64,000 nucleotides of DNA from assembly GCA_028551475.1 (NCBI GenBank), contig CM052360.1, forward strand, positions 19,332,501 through 19,396,500, given 5' to 3'. Below are positions 1-10,982 of the stretch, piece after piece. The notes beneath the pieces are model-generated. The model had not been told where the DNA came from, did no database searches, and saw only the letters and a list, made by a program, of their open reading frames with translations. The stretch is from Casuarina equisetifolia (Eukaryota > Streptophyta > Magnoliopsida > Fagales > Casuarinaceae). Position 1 is the first letter of the stretch. Each line of letters opens with the position of its first letter. The position numbers and the translations under genes are program-made.

Positions 1-16
1 TACTGAGAGGTCACCA

Positions 17-2713
17 GTGAGGAAAGCTAGTGGAATTCATGAAGTAGATGCTTACACTGCAATGTATGCACAAATTGAAAAACTCAACAAGAAAATAGAT
101 AACCTGAGTGCTCCAGTCATGAGGATTCAAAACATATTATGTGATCATTGTGGTGGAGGACATGCAAGCATAGAGTGCCAAGTAGGTAACACCTTTGCAC
201 AGGGTAGCGAAGATGCTAATTATGTTGGAAATTCAAATAGGCCACAAAATAATCCATACTCCAACACTTACAATCCGGGATGGCGTAACCACCCAAATTT
301 TTCATGGAGTAATTCTAATGCAATGAGGCCACCACCAGGGTTCAGGCAACCAGAAGAAAAGAAGCCTAACTTAGAGGAAATGGTTGCCAAGATGTTACAG
401 AACAACGAAACAAGAATGCAAAACCAAGAAGCTTCAATTCGAAATTTAGAGGTGCAAATAGGTCAGTTGGCTAATATGATTTCTGGAAGACAACAAGGTT
501 CATTGCCAAGTAGCACAAAGAAGAATCCTATAGAAGATGCAAAGGTAATAACCTTGAGAAATGGCAAACAAGTGGGAAAAAATGATGTTGAGAAGGAAAA
601 TGTCAGGGATAAGGAAGACGATGTTAGCACGCAACCTGAAGAGGCAACCAAGAGGACATTATTCCCTGATAATCCCAAGCCTTATGTGCCTCCAGTTCCA
701 TTTCCTCAGAGACTCCAGCAACATAAAATAGATAAGCAGTTTTCTAAATTTCTTGATGTATTTAAAAAATTGCATATTAACATTCCTTTTGCAGATGCAT
801 TAGCTCAAATGCCCAGTTATGCAAAATTTCTTAAGGAGATATTGAAAAACAAAAGGAAGCTGGAAAAGTATGAAACTGTGAAGCTAACTGAAGAATGCTC
901 AGCCATCTTACAAAACAAACTGCCTCCAAAATTAAAAGATCCAGGGAGTTTTACAATTCCTTGTACTATTGGAGATTCTCACTTTGATAAGGCATTATGT
1001 GATTTAGGAGCTAGTATTAATCTAATGCCTTTTTCTGTTTTCAGGAAATTAGGATTGGGTGAAGTGAAGCCAACCACAGTGTCCCTACAATTGGCTGATC
1101 GATCAATTAAATATCCGAGGGGCATTGTAGAAGATGTATTGGTAAAAGTTGACAAATTCATTTTTCCTGCAGATTTTATAGTACTTGACATGGAGGAAGA
1201 CTTTAAGGTACCACTTATCTTAGGTCGACCTTTTCTAGCAACAGGAAGAGCTTTGATTGATGTACAACAAGGGAAGTTAATATTAAGAGTTCAAAATGAT
1301 TCTGTCACTTTTAATGTTTTTACTGCTATGAAACATCCATATGATGATAGTTCTTGCTTTAGGGTTGAGACAATTGATAAGTTTGTGAATAAGATTTTTC
1401 AAGAAAAGGTTTTCAAGGATCCACTTGAAGCATGCTTGGTTCACCCAAAGAATGAGGAAATTGAAAGTGAAGAAATACAGGATTATGCCAATCTCATGGA
1501 AGCAAATCCACCATATTCACAGCAAAAGGCAACAAAGTTTGAGGAGTTGGGACAACATATGACAAAACCTAAGCCATCAATTGAAGAGCCCCCAACTCTT
1601 GAACTCAAGCCCTTACCTTCTCATTTGAAATATGTTTATTTAGATGAAGTTTCTACTTTGCCAGTAATTATATCTTCTTCTTTGACAAAATCAATGGAAG
1701 AGAAATTACTTCAGGTGTTGAGAGAGCATAAAGGAGCAATTGGATGGAAAATAGCTGACATCAAGGGAATTAGTCCTTCACTTTGCATGCACAAGATTTT
1801 GATGGAAGAGCAGTACAAAGCTACTGTTCAACCTCAAAGGCGATTAAATCCAAAGATGCAAGAAGTGGTGAAGGCTGAGGAAGGAATAGTGCTTGGGCAT
1901 AAGATATCTAAAAAAGGATTAGAGGTTGATCGAGCTAAAGTAGAGGTCATTGCAAAACTGCCCCCACCAACATCAGTGAAACTTGTTAGAGGCTTTTTAG
2001 GGCATGCAGGATTCTATAGGCGATTCATAAAAGATTTTTCTAAAATCGCTAAACCTCTTTCAAGTTTGTTGGTTAAAGATGTGAAATATAACTTTTCTGA
2101 TGAATGCTTGCAGGCTTTTAACACTTTAAAGGAAAAGTTAATATCAGCACCAATCATGGCAGCACCAGAATGGGACTTACCTTTTGAGCTAATGTGTGAT
2201 GCTAGTGATTTTGCAGTAGGAGCTGTTTTGGGACAACGGAAGAATGGAGTTTTTCAGACCAATCACTATGCCAGTCGAACCTTGTCAGGTGCACAATTGA
2301 ATTATTCAACAACAGAAAAAGAACTTTTGGCAGTAGTATTTGCTTTTGATAAATTTCGTTCTTATCTAATTGGTTCCAAAGTTATTGTTTATTCTGACCA
2401 TTCTGCTCTCAAGCATCTACTTGAAAAGAAAGAATCAAAACCTAGGTTAATCAGGTGGATTCTATTGCTACAAGAGTTTGATTTGGAGATCAAGGATAAG
2501 AAGGGGACCGAAAATCTAGTTGCAGATCATTTGTCCAGAATTCCCAATCTGAAGGAAGAAGATCAACTGATTATGGAAGAATTTCCCGACGAAAACATTT
2601 TTGCGCTCCAATCCATCCAAATTCCCTGGTATGCTGATTTTGTCAATTATTTGATAAGTAATGTTCTTCCTCCTGAAATGTCATATCAACAAAGAAAAAA
2701 AATTCTTTTCTGA
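17..2713 (+). pseudogene. Athila gag-protease-RT/RNase H coding remnant
   Basis: The frame is open at the window edge, so the true start is further left; no ATG is implied at its left end. A gag zinc-knuckle-like CDHCGGGHASIEC is followed by a retropepsin segment with LCDLGASINLMP (D-x-G active-site form). Next come RT-related sequence and an RNase H domain with FELMCDASDFAVGAVLGQ, ATEKELLAV-like TTEKELLAVVFA and YSDHSALKHLL. The order gag-PR-RT-RH is that of Ty3/gypsy (Metaviridae). It is treated as a fossil and is not functional as seen. Confidence 0.85.
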
Positions 2714-2769
2714 CCTCAAACATTATTTTTGGGAAGAGCCTTTCTTGTTTAAAGTATGTGTAGACCAGG

Positions 2770-3905
2770 TTATAAGGAGATGTGTTCCTGAGGAAGAGAT
2801 GGCTAGTATCCTACACCATTGTCATGCTAGAGAAGCTGGTGGTCATTTTGGTGCCACCAGAACTGCAGCTAAGGTTTTATAGTCTAGATTTTATTGGCCT
2901 ACACTTTTTAGAGATGCATATTCATATGTAGTTGCATGTGATCAATGTCAAAGAACTGGAAATATTTCTAGGAAACATGAGATGCCTCTAAACAATGTTG
3001 TTATGTGTGAGTTATTTGATGTTTGGGATATTGACTTCATGGGACCCTTTCCACCTTCTTATGGAAATATGTATATTTTGGTGGCTGTTGAGTATGTGTC
3101 TAAGTGGGTAGAAGCAGTAGCACTGCCTATAAATGATGCTAAAGTTGTGGTTAAATTCTTAAAGAAAAATATTTTTACCCGTTTTGGCACTCCTAGGGCA
3201 ATCATAAGTGATAAAGGGACCCATTTTTGCAACAAACAATTTGAAGCACTTTTGGGTAAGTATGGGGTTACCCATAAGATTGCTACCCCTTATCACCCTC
3301 AGACTAGTGGTCAAGTTGAGATATCAAATAGGGAAATTAAGAGAATTTTGGAAAAAACTGTGAATGCCTCAAGGAAAGATTGGTCAATGAAACTTGATGA
3401 TGCACTTTGGGCCTATAGAACAGCATTCAAAACACCAATTGGAATGTCTCCTTTTAGGCTAGTGTTTGGGAAGGCTTGTAATCTACCGGTAGAATTAGAG
3501 CATAAAGCATATTGGGCTTTGAAATTTTTGAACTTTGATATGCAGTCTGCAGGTGAAACTCGATTGTTGCAACTGAATGAATTGCAGGAATTACGAGATG
3601 AGGCCTACGAAAATGCCAAAATATACAAGGAGCGGACAAAAAGATGGCATGACAAACACATATTAAGGAGAGAGTTTGTGGTTGGCCAAAAAGTATTACT
3701 TTATCATTCTCGTCTTAAATTGTTTCCAGGTAAATTGCGGTCTCGATGGTCTGGCCCTTTCATAGTCACTAAGGTATTCCCATATGGAGCAATAGAAGTT
3801 GCAAATGACACCCAAGGCACGTTTAAGGTGAATGGTCAGCGTTTGAAGCCCTACTTTGAGGGAGTCAATATGCAGAAGACTACCATTGATCTTCTTCCTC
3901 CTTGA
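2770..3905 (+). pseudogene. Athila integrase remnant
   Basis: An HHCC zinc-binding region (HHCHAREAGGHFGATRT, later CDQCQRTG) precedes the rve catalytic core. In the core, [21 protein letters not shown] and the [16 protein letters not shown] segment carry the expected acidic triad positions. The C-terminal part runs through RWHDKHI and [14 protein letters not shown] to a stop at 3903-3905. It belongs to the element described for 1-6934. The match to Athila-type integrase is clear, and the part is counted as a fossil. Confidence 0.85.
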
Positions 3906-5506
3906 GTAGCAACATTGAAGATAGTTTGGCTGAAAACTATAAAGCAAGCGCTTCTTGGGAGGCAACCCAAGCATTTTATTGGTTCTTTTGTTAAAAATTT
4001 TGTCACCACCATCTCCTCAAAGCTTTCTATGGCTATCACCTACAATCAGGGGAGTTTTCTCATTCCTATTTTACCTTTATTTTTGCTTTATTTCTTTTTA
4101 CATTGAGGACAATGCTCCATTCAAGTTTGGGGGTGGGAAAATAAATCTTTTCTTGCTAAATCTAATTGAATTTTTCTCATGTCATGATTAAACCCTTTGT
4201 TTTGAATTCTTAGCGATTCTTAGGAAGATGTAGATTCTGTTCAAACCTACAATTGTGATGTGAGTTAAGTGTGATTCTGATTATGTTGATTCATTTATTA
4301 AGCACTAAAAGTCCTTCATTTTTTTAAATTGTGTGTATCTCTAGAGAACATTCATGTGAAGTATGTGATTTTCTTAGATCTCACCTGAATCTTAGAATTT
4401 GTTTGATTTTCTCTTGAGGCGAAATCCTAGGCTGCATCTAATTGAGAAAATGATTTAGGCCATTCTTTGGATCGTTTGAACCTTTCAAGCCAACCTTATT
4501 TATTTATCACCAGTCACCCCACTGAGCCTTGATTTATATCCATTTTTTTTATTTTGACACCCACATATATATACCTTTGAGCCTTTGATAAATTATCTTT
4601 TCGTCCCGCACCCTTGAACATGTTGATTTTGAGTGAAAGAGAAGTCGAAGGGAAGGATGTTATATGGGAAGGATATTAATTGCAATGATTATGTAGCATA
4701 ATATGTTGCTTTTGTGAATGCAAAAAAAAAAAAAAAGAAATGCAACATTTGTCTAAGAATGGAATTCTCTTATTGCTTATTGTCAAATTCAAGCAACTAA
4801 AGGTTTAGAAATTGACTTTTGCACAGTAGTTGGATGTCATCAACAAGATAAGATTATAATGATTACATTTATAGTCCTACTACTTGCTTTATGATTGCAA
4901 GCATGATTGTGACTTTTGTGAGTGTCGAAATCCAAGTGAAATCAAGTATTTTTGGGAAGAAATAAATGAGAGAATTTGTGATAGAAAGATCATTTGCAAA
5001 AAAAAAAAAAAAAAAAAAAGAAGAAGAAGAAAGCAAAGAAAGGAAGTGACAAAAGCTTAAATTAGATCCTAGAAAGCAATGTGTTCATGGGTGAATTTAG
5101 CCTAAATGACTTTCATCTTACCCCTAGCCCAGCCTTACATTACAAGCTTATAAAAGTCCTATTGATTCTTGGTTAGATGATTGGCCTACATTAGTGGAGA
5201 GAGGAATGAAAAGCAAACCTATGAGGTTTGGTTAAAGATTTTGAGAGATTGCATATTAATGTGGATCTATTTAGAGTGCATATAGTTGAAAAGATAAGGA
5301 CTCACACTCACACATACGAACATGGTCAACATAGTTAAGAGTCTATCTTATCTTATGAACAATTGTTGTGTTTGCATGAAAGCTATATTTTTTCTTTGAA
5401 TTGTTAAGTTGAGCAATTTTGAGTGAATTTCAAGAAAGGGTTTTGTCTGAAACTATTATCTCTTACTTTTGCTCGAGGACTAGCAAAATGTCAAGTTTGG
5501 GGGTTT
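3906..5506 (+). other. Athila post-pol non-coding region with two polypurine motifs
   Basis: About 1.6 kb between integrase and 3' LTR. No convincing frame was seen; the small ORFs at 3915-4191 have no recognisable domain. A GAGGACAATG...AAGTTTGGGGGTGGG motif lies at about 4106-4137, and a second TCAAGTTTGGGGG motif at 5491-5503 directly precedes the LTR and is the likely plus-strand priming tract. Oligo-A runs occur near 4723 and 4998. Confidence 0.6.
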
Positions 5507-6934
5507 TGATAACTCTATTTTTATAGAGTTATTTTGACTATTTTAGGATATAAATAATACAAGTTTTATAAGATAATATTTAAGTTTTGATATATTTATG
5601 TAAACTGGTGTTATTTATGCAGTAAACCCCAAAAGAGCAAAAGAAATAAAGGAAGAGAAAGTTACAAAAAGGCACGTGAAGAAGACAAGGAAAGAAAAAG
5701 AAGTCAAAAGAAGAAAAGAGGAGGCAACGTGTAAAGCAGCAAAAGAGGAGGAAAAGGACAAAAAAGGACAAGAAAGAAAATAAAGGAAAAGGGGCAAAAA
5801 AGTGAATTATTAAGGGAGAATCTTAGGGCACACATCCCAAGATAGAATAAAAAGGCAAAGGAATGTGAATTAAAAGGGGAGGAGAAGGCGCCGCACAAAA
5901 GGAGAGGAGAATAGGAGAGAGAAGAGAGAGAAAAGAAGAAGAAGCTGTGTGTTGCCGCCGAAATCAACCAAGGAAGAGAGAAAAAGTGAGAGAAGAAAGA
6001 GAAAACCAAGAAAGAAAAAGAGAAATAGAGGCGCGAAAGCTTCCCTCTACTTCTTATCATTCTTGAATTGTAGGAATTCTGTGAGGAATTCTTAAAGAGA
6101 AGACAGTGTGGTGACAACTTTCCTGTTTTTCTATTTAAGATGTTTTGCTTAATTTCTACTATTGCTTTGGTTTGTTATTTCATTATGTTCTAAATTTCTT
6201 TTGTTAGAGCGAAGATGTAGCCTAACTATGATGATGTAAATTTCATAAGTTTTTATGTTTTGCAAGATATTTTATTTATGTGAGTTATATATTATTTATT
6301 CTTAATGCTTTTAAGTGATTGGCCACCACTTGAATGATATGATGTGCATGTTAGAGACTGAAAGGTAATAATATGCAATTGCTTCTTATAATATATAACC
6401 ATGAATTAAATGTGGATAGACATATACCATGTTATTTGTGTGGCTTTTGGTGATAAGATGATCGAAAGATTTATTGTAAACCAGGAATATTCACAAATCC
6501 TAATGCATTTGGTTTGTTTCAATTCACATATAGAGATATAGTGAATTAATGAACTAAATAGGTTTGCTATACCTAGACATAGGATAGTAAATAAATTAGG
6601 AAGTTCCGCCATCACATGGGTAATATCATTCTTGTAGGCATAAACTATAAAAATTCATATCTAGTAGTTATGGTGAAATCGGAAGCTCTAACATGTTTCT
6701 CATCTTGATTTTTCTTACTTGGATTCAATTTTAATTAGTCTTGAGTTTTCGTTTTGAAAGTTTTAAATTTTAATTCATCATCAACAATATTTTGATTTGC
6801 TAGATAAATTTTAAGATTTATTCATCATTAGTACTTAATTAGTTTAGTATTCACCAATCTTTGTGGGACGATACTTTTCTTATCATTATATTACTTGTTC
6901 GACATGTTCACTTGTATTTAAAATTCACCGAACA
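5507..6934 (+). repeat. Athila 3' LTR (~1.43 kb)
   Basis: Begins TGATAACTC right after the polypurine tract and is read to end at ...CACCGAACA, giving TG...CA termini. The length (1428 bp) fits the long LTRs of Athila. A strongly purine-rich tract fills about 5630-6030. The right end is inferred from the CA dinucleotide, because the partner LTR needed to confirm it is outside the window. The candidate 5-bp target duplication would be the bases after 6934. Confidence 0.6.
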
Positions 6935-7311
6935 CTTCCCCTGTTTTCCGTTTAATTTCTTGTTAGGACTTCAAACAGTTTTTCTGCAAAGGGTTGAAGA
7001 TCATGATTTGCAGAAGCAGAGTCAATATTTCCATTGAAAATTAAAAAATAGATTTAGATGTTGGTTTATGTTTTGTGTTTTGCTCATTTTTTATTTTATT
7101 TTATTGGTTGCTAGAGTTTCAAATGCTTCTCGGTACTGCTCAATTCACCAACAGATTCTTCTTTCTCTGTAGTTTTGATCTAATGTTTGTTGGGCCTTGT
7201 TGGGTTAAGATCATTTTCCCCCTTGCCTGTAATGTATTTGTTCTGTTAATATTCTTTAACAGGGAGGCAGCTACATACATTCTGATTGTTGTCAGTGCTA
7301 CTTATTGAGCG
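6935..7311 (+). promoter_or_regulatory. Leader/promoter region of the DUF247 gene
   Basis: The 377 bp between LTR and start codon contain acceptor-like sites (TTTAACAG ending near 7262, and GGTTGCTAG near 7113). DUF247 genes often have an intron in the 5' UTR, so the leader may be spliced. The upstream leader exon is not identifiable and may have been displaced by the retrotransposon. No clear TATA box was chosen. Confidence 0.3.
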
Positions 7312-8631
7312 ATGGATGAGACCAGAACTTGTGATTCAAGTGAAATAGAACCTCAGTGCAAAGAGTTTGTTTCTAACATTCCATTAGCCTTAGAGCCTGA
7401 AAGTTGGCCTGAGTGTAGCATTTATAGGGTGCCCTTAGAGCCTGAAAGTTGGCCCGAGTGTAGCATTTATAGGGTGCCCAAGTCCCTTCGTGAAGTAAAT
7501 GAAGGAGCTTATACCCCTAAAGTAGTTTCAATTGGACCATTTCATTATTGGGACAAAGAGTTGAATAATATGAATAAAACGAAGTTGAGATTTTTTAGGG
7601 AATTCTATTGGCTGACTGGGAAGACCTCGGTGGAACTTGCGAGTATAATTGCAGGGGAAGAGATAAAGATTCGTCGATGTTATTCAGAAACCTTTGAACT
7701 TAGCAGTGAGGAGTTTATGCAGATGGTTTTACTAGATGCTACTTTCATAGTTAATCTCTTCTGTAGGAAATTGCAGTCCAAACATCTCACACCATATATG
7801 GAAGTTACACTAATACACGACTTGATGCTATTGGAGAATCAACTTCCTTTTTTTGTGCTCGAGAGATTGTATGAAGTAGTTTTGCCTGAGAAATTGTATG
7901 AAGCAGCTCAATTGATTCAGGACAAGCCAACTTTTCTACAGCTTTGCCTTATTTGCTTTGCTTCTTGCTTTGAGAGCAATCCAGACGCCAAGATTGAGGA
8001 AGTGAACCACTTCACGGATTTGCTAAGAAAGCAAAAGAGGGTCAAAAAACAAGCTAAAGATTCAAAGCTTCAGTATTCTGCCACAAAGCTTAAACACGCA
8101 GGATTGAAATTCAAAGCAAATGATGAACAATATTTAGGTGAGCTGACACTTGACCGCTCATGCCTCCTCGCTCACTTGAAAGGTAAGCGGCATGTCTTGG
8201 AAGTCCCGTGCCTAGTGATAAATGACACTACTGTAGGTCTTTTACGAAACCTTGTGGCCTTGGAGATGTGCCATTATCCACATGATACTTACGTCACTAG
8301 TTATGTTCAACTAATGTGCCATCTTATTGACAACAAGGAAGATGTGGATTTGCTTGTCGAAAAGGGCATTATTATTAACCATCTCCGTAGCAATGAGGAT
8401 GTGGCAAAGTTAGTTAACAAACTTTGCACTAATACTTTGGTGATAGATACCTCTTTCTCTGAACTCATGGAAGAGCTTAATGGGCATTACGAGCACTATC
8501 TGAACCGTTCCTTGGCGAGCCTAAGAAGAGACTTCTTCCCAAGTGTTTGGAAAGGCATTGGAACTTTGATGGTATTGTTTGGCTTTGTCATCGCTGTTTG
8601 GAAATTCATTGAGGCTTTGGTGAAAAAATAG
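7312..8631 (+). CDS. DUF247 (UPF0481) plant membrane-anchored protein
   Basis: Single-exon 439-aa protein of the plant-only DUF247 family (UPF0481/At3g47200-like). Biochemical function is unknown, although DUF247 genes sit at the S and Z self-incompatibility loci of grasses. The family start signature IYRVPKSLREVNEGAYTPKVVSIGPFHYW is seen in pieces from residue ~52. It is followed by MVLLDATFIVNLF, MLLENQLPFFVLERLY, a charged middle (RKQKRVKKQAK) and the LKGKRHVLEVPCLVINDTT block. A C-terminal hydrophobic anchor (GIGTLMVLFGFVIAVW) ends near residue 430 and is followed by a short basic tail. The length is typical. ATG 7312 is the first in frame. Oddity: residues 27-41 and 42-56 are a perfect 15-residue tandem repeat. 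The open frame suggests a functional gene. Confidence 0.9.
   Translation: MDETRTCDSSEIEPQCKEFVSNIPLALEPESWPECSIYRVPLEPESWPECSIYRVPKSLREVNEGAYTPKVVSIGPFHYWDKELNNMNKTKLRFFREFYWLTGKTSVELASIIAGEEIKIRRCYSETFELSSEEFMQMVLLDATFIVNLFCRKLQSKHLTPYMEVTLIHDLMLLENQLPFFVLERLYEVVLPEKLYEAAQLIQDKPTFLQLCLICFASCFESNPDAKIEEVNHFTDLLRKQKRVKKQAKDSKLQYSATKLKHAGLKFKANDEQYLGELTLDRSCLLAHLKGKRHVLEVPCLVINDTTVGLLRNLVALEMCHYPHDTYVTSYVQLMCHLIDNKEDVDLLVEKGIIINHLRSNEDVAKLVNKLCTNTLVIDTSFSELMEELNGHYEHYLNRSLASLRRDFFPSVWKGIGTLMVLFGFVIAVWKFIEALVKK
7390..7479 (+). repeat. 45-bp in-frame tandem duplication in DUF247
   Basis: Two adjacent 45-bp units (7390-7434 and 7435-7479) differ by one synonymous T/C change and encode LEPESWPECSIYRVP twice. 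The second copy joins the canonical DUF247 start, so the first copy is the surplus one. Confidence 0.95.
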
Positions 8632-10180
8632 ATTTCAGACACCTATCGTTTATGTTTCCTTTAATTGTAATGGATGACATCTAAAATTCTAATTGTCGAC
8701 TATCATTTTTTGTATATTGATATTTCAAATTATTAGATGTGTTTGATAACTGGTAATTGTCCTTTTAGTTGTTTAATGCATATTTGGTTTCTTTGAGGAA
8801 GTCTATGATACTGTGGGGAATGGACAGTAAGTGGCTTGTGTTTTTCTCCCTTGACTCTATTTCTTTTGATGGAAAATTTTGCTCAGCTAGAATTTTGGTT
8901 TTCTTATTTGTTTTTTGTGATGGATGAAGTAACATCCAATTTCATTGTTTTGGATTGGTAAGACAAAAAGGAGGGCTGACATCCTTTTCTTTCACTGGAT
9001 ACAATGTTCAAGTGACAATTGAAGAACTTTGTTTTTTACTGCACATCCACCATGTTCAGAGATGATGATTTCTCGGTTAAAGCCGTTGTTCTGGGTGCTC
9101 TATTTTCTTGTTTCCTTGCTACTGTCTTAATTTATAATTTTTCGGATCAATCGGTGGCAGATAATACTTTGTCACACTTGCATTAGTTCATACGTAACTA
9201 TTGGCTAAGTTTGGTGGGGGAAGGGGGTCATTTAGGAAGTTGCACCTTAAATACAATGGAGTATTTGAATGCTTTAAGGTTCTGTGTTTATTGGCAAGCC
9301 CATTAGGCAAACCTGAACTAGATGGGGAGATGCATCCTGTTATGCTTTATGAAGCTGCATGACTCTAGGATATTAGTAAGCTTCGTAGACTTCAAACTGC
9401 GAAACGCTACAGTTGTTCAAGTTGCTCAACTTTGCTGTTTTCGTGGAACTTGTCCTCAATAGTCCCCCACAACCCAAGTTGGCGGTCCAAGTATAATATA
9501 AATAATTGGTAAGATAAAGACTTGGTGCAAATCATCCACAATTGACATCAAGGGCAGAAAGTTATGGTCCTCATCTGAGACAATATTGTTAAAACCACTT
9601 GTCCTTTTTTCTTTTTGAAAAATGAAAGAAAAAGGAGAGAGAGTGTGCAGGTACGACATCAATTATATTCTAGGATAAGATCACCAAGTTTAAGGTATAA
9701 CTTTCCTCGTTCGCCAATCAGCAGGGCCTAATCTTTATTCTTCTTGTCGTCCTTCTATGTATAATATGTTTGTTCCAGTAAGCACGACTGCTGGGCATTA
9801 CCTTCATTTTGTAATGTTTTTCTTTCATTAAAGTTTTGTTGGTTTGAGAAAATGAGAGAAAACTAATTTGCTACATTGTTGCATTTACTTGCGATCTTAT
9901 TATCAAGTTCAATGTAGCAGAGTTAACGATCCTAGAAATAGTCAATGATGCAAAACACTAACCCCAAAATACAATATGCATGAGTGTCAATAACCAACCA
10001 ATAAAGCCAATGCTATGATAAGAGATTTCTATTTTTTTAGGCGTGAGACATTCCAATAGCTCCAATTTCGAGGAAGCAAAATGGAAAAAAGAGGAAAAAA
10101 AAAACTAGAGAACGATTGCAACCAAGTGATTTGGTTGAGTTCTTTGTACTGCCACATGAAAAACCAAAGTGGGAGCCTTG
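8632..10180. other. Intergenic, no gene seen
   Basis: 3' flank of the DUF247 gene followed by AT-rich intergenic DNA. Short ORFs (for example minus 9456-9662) have no domain, composition or splice context supporting them. Confidence 0.5.
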
Positions 10181-10466
10181 ATGACTCCACTAATGTACCT
10201 CGAAACAATTTTCATGGTTGGGGCCAATCTAGTTTTCAAGGCCAAGGCCAAGTCAATTTTCTAGGACAAGCCAATGTTGTGCTTGTTGTCTTTGTGTTAT
10301 ATTTACTTATCATGTAATCTTCTATGACTCCACCAATGTACCTCGAAACAATTTTCATGGTTGGGGCCAATCTAGTTTTCAGGGCCAAGGCCAAGTCAAT
10401 TTTCTAGGACAAGCCAATGTTGTGCTTGTTGTCTTTGTGTTATATTTACTTATCATGTAGTCTTCT
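10181..10466. repeat. 143-bp tandem duplication
   Basis: Two nearly identical 143-bp units, 10181-10323 and 10324-10466, both starting ATGACTCCAC and running through TTTTCATGGTTGGGGCC to TTTACTTATCATGTA. Only a few single-base differences are visible. A 78-codon plus-strand ORF (10081-10317) covers part of it but has no recognisable domain and is not called as a gene. Confidence 0.9.
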
Positions 10467-10559
10467 ATGTTCATTTTTTTGTACTCCTCAACCAACTATT
10501 TGGTTAAGTTCACAAACACAAAAATCGAGGTAGATCTAAGGGGTGTTAAGGTCCATCCT

Positions 10560-10982
10560 CAGTCTCCTCCTCCTTAGTTGGCTAGTCCTGATCTAGACTT
10601 GGTTGTAGATGGGAGGTAGCTCATCCTCCTTGTCTACACTAGTTTCAATCTCCTTTAATAAAGGCTTCTTTGTCTGATGTTCCCCTATATTTGACTTATA
10701 AACCCGCAACTGTCCATTCTTGTGAAGTCTTTTGCTTCCTAAACCTTTAAATTTCTTCATCAATTTTTTCATTTGTTTGACAAATTGAGATTTTACTTGC
10801 TTGGCAAGCTAAGTACATTGCCTATGGTTTCTTTTCTAGCCTTCTTTCCAAGGCCCCTAACTTTTTAGTTGTTTATGCCTTGAAAGCTTTGAAGTGGGTG
10901 TCCTAATCCACCATGATTTGCTTGCAAGTTCTCACCATGGTTTCCTACCCTTCCAATATTAGGTCAATACTTTAATACCACT
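10560..10982 (-). mobile_element. Primer-binding-like site and gag-like leader of a second chromovirus copy
   Basis: Reading the minus strand from 10982, a TGGTAT-starting sequence resembling the initiator-Met primer-binding site follows the CA end of the LTR-like block. About 25 bp further on comes GAAACCATGG, the same context found at the gag start near 17044. Downstream minus-strand sequence is Lys-rich and coding-like (KQMKKLMKKFKGLGSKRL). It probably represents the 5' part of another copy in the same orientation. The family assignment is inferred. Confidence 0.45.

Larger units (their letters stand above)
1..6934 (+). mobile_element. Athila-clade Ty3/gypsy retrotransposon, left end outside window
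   Basis: Fossil LTR retrotransposon in plus orientation. Parts in order are gag with a CCHC-like knuckle (from the left edge), aspartic protease (about 900-1350), reverse transcriptase/RNase H (about 1600-2560), integrase (about 2770-3905), a long non-coding stretch (3906-5506) and the 3' LTR (5507-6934). The protease-to-RT linker, with phrases such as LKPLPSHLKY and IADIKGISPSLCMHKI, is characteristic of the Athila clade. The 5' LTR lies to the left of the window. The element is broken, with about three breaks in the visible coding part. Its age cannot be judged without the other LTR. No env-like frame was found after the integrase. Confidence 0.9.

Noticed and set aside
5704-6117. 137-codon minus-strand ORF rich in Phe, Ser and Leu
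   Set aside because: It is the complement of the purine-rich tract inside the Athila LTR; composition alone explains it.
9058-9190. Open stretch reading DDDFSVKAVVLGALFSCFLA, vaguely like an OPT/YSL transporter start
   Set aside because: Only one short hydrophobic segment, no further exons or motifs nearby; not enough to call.
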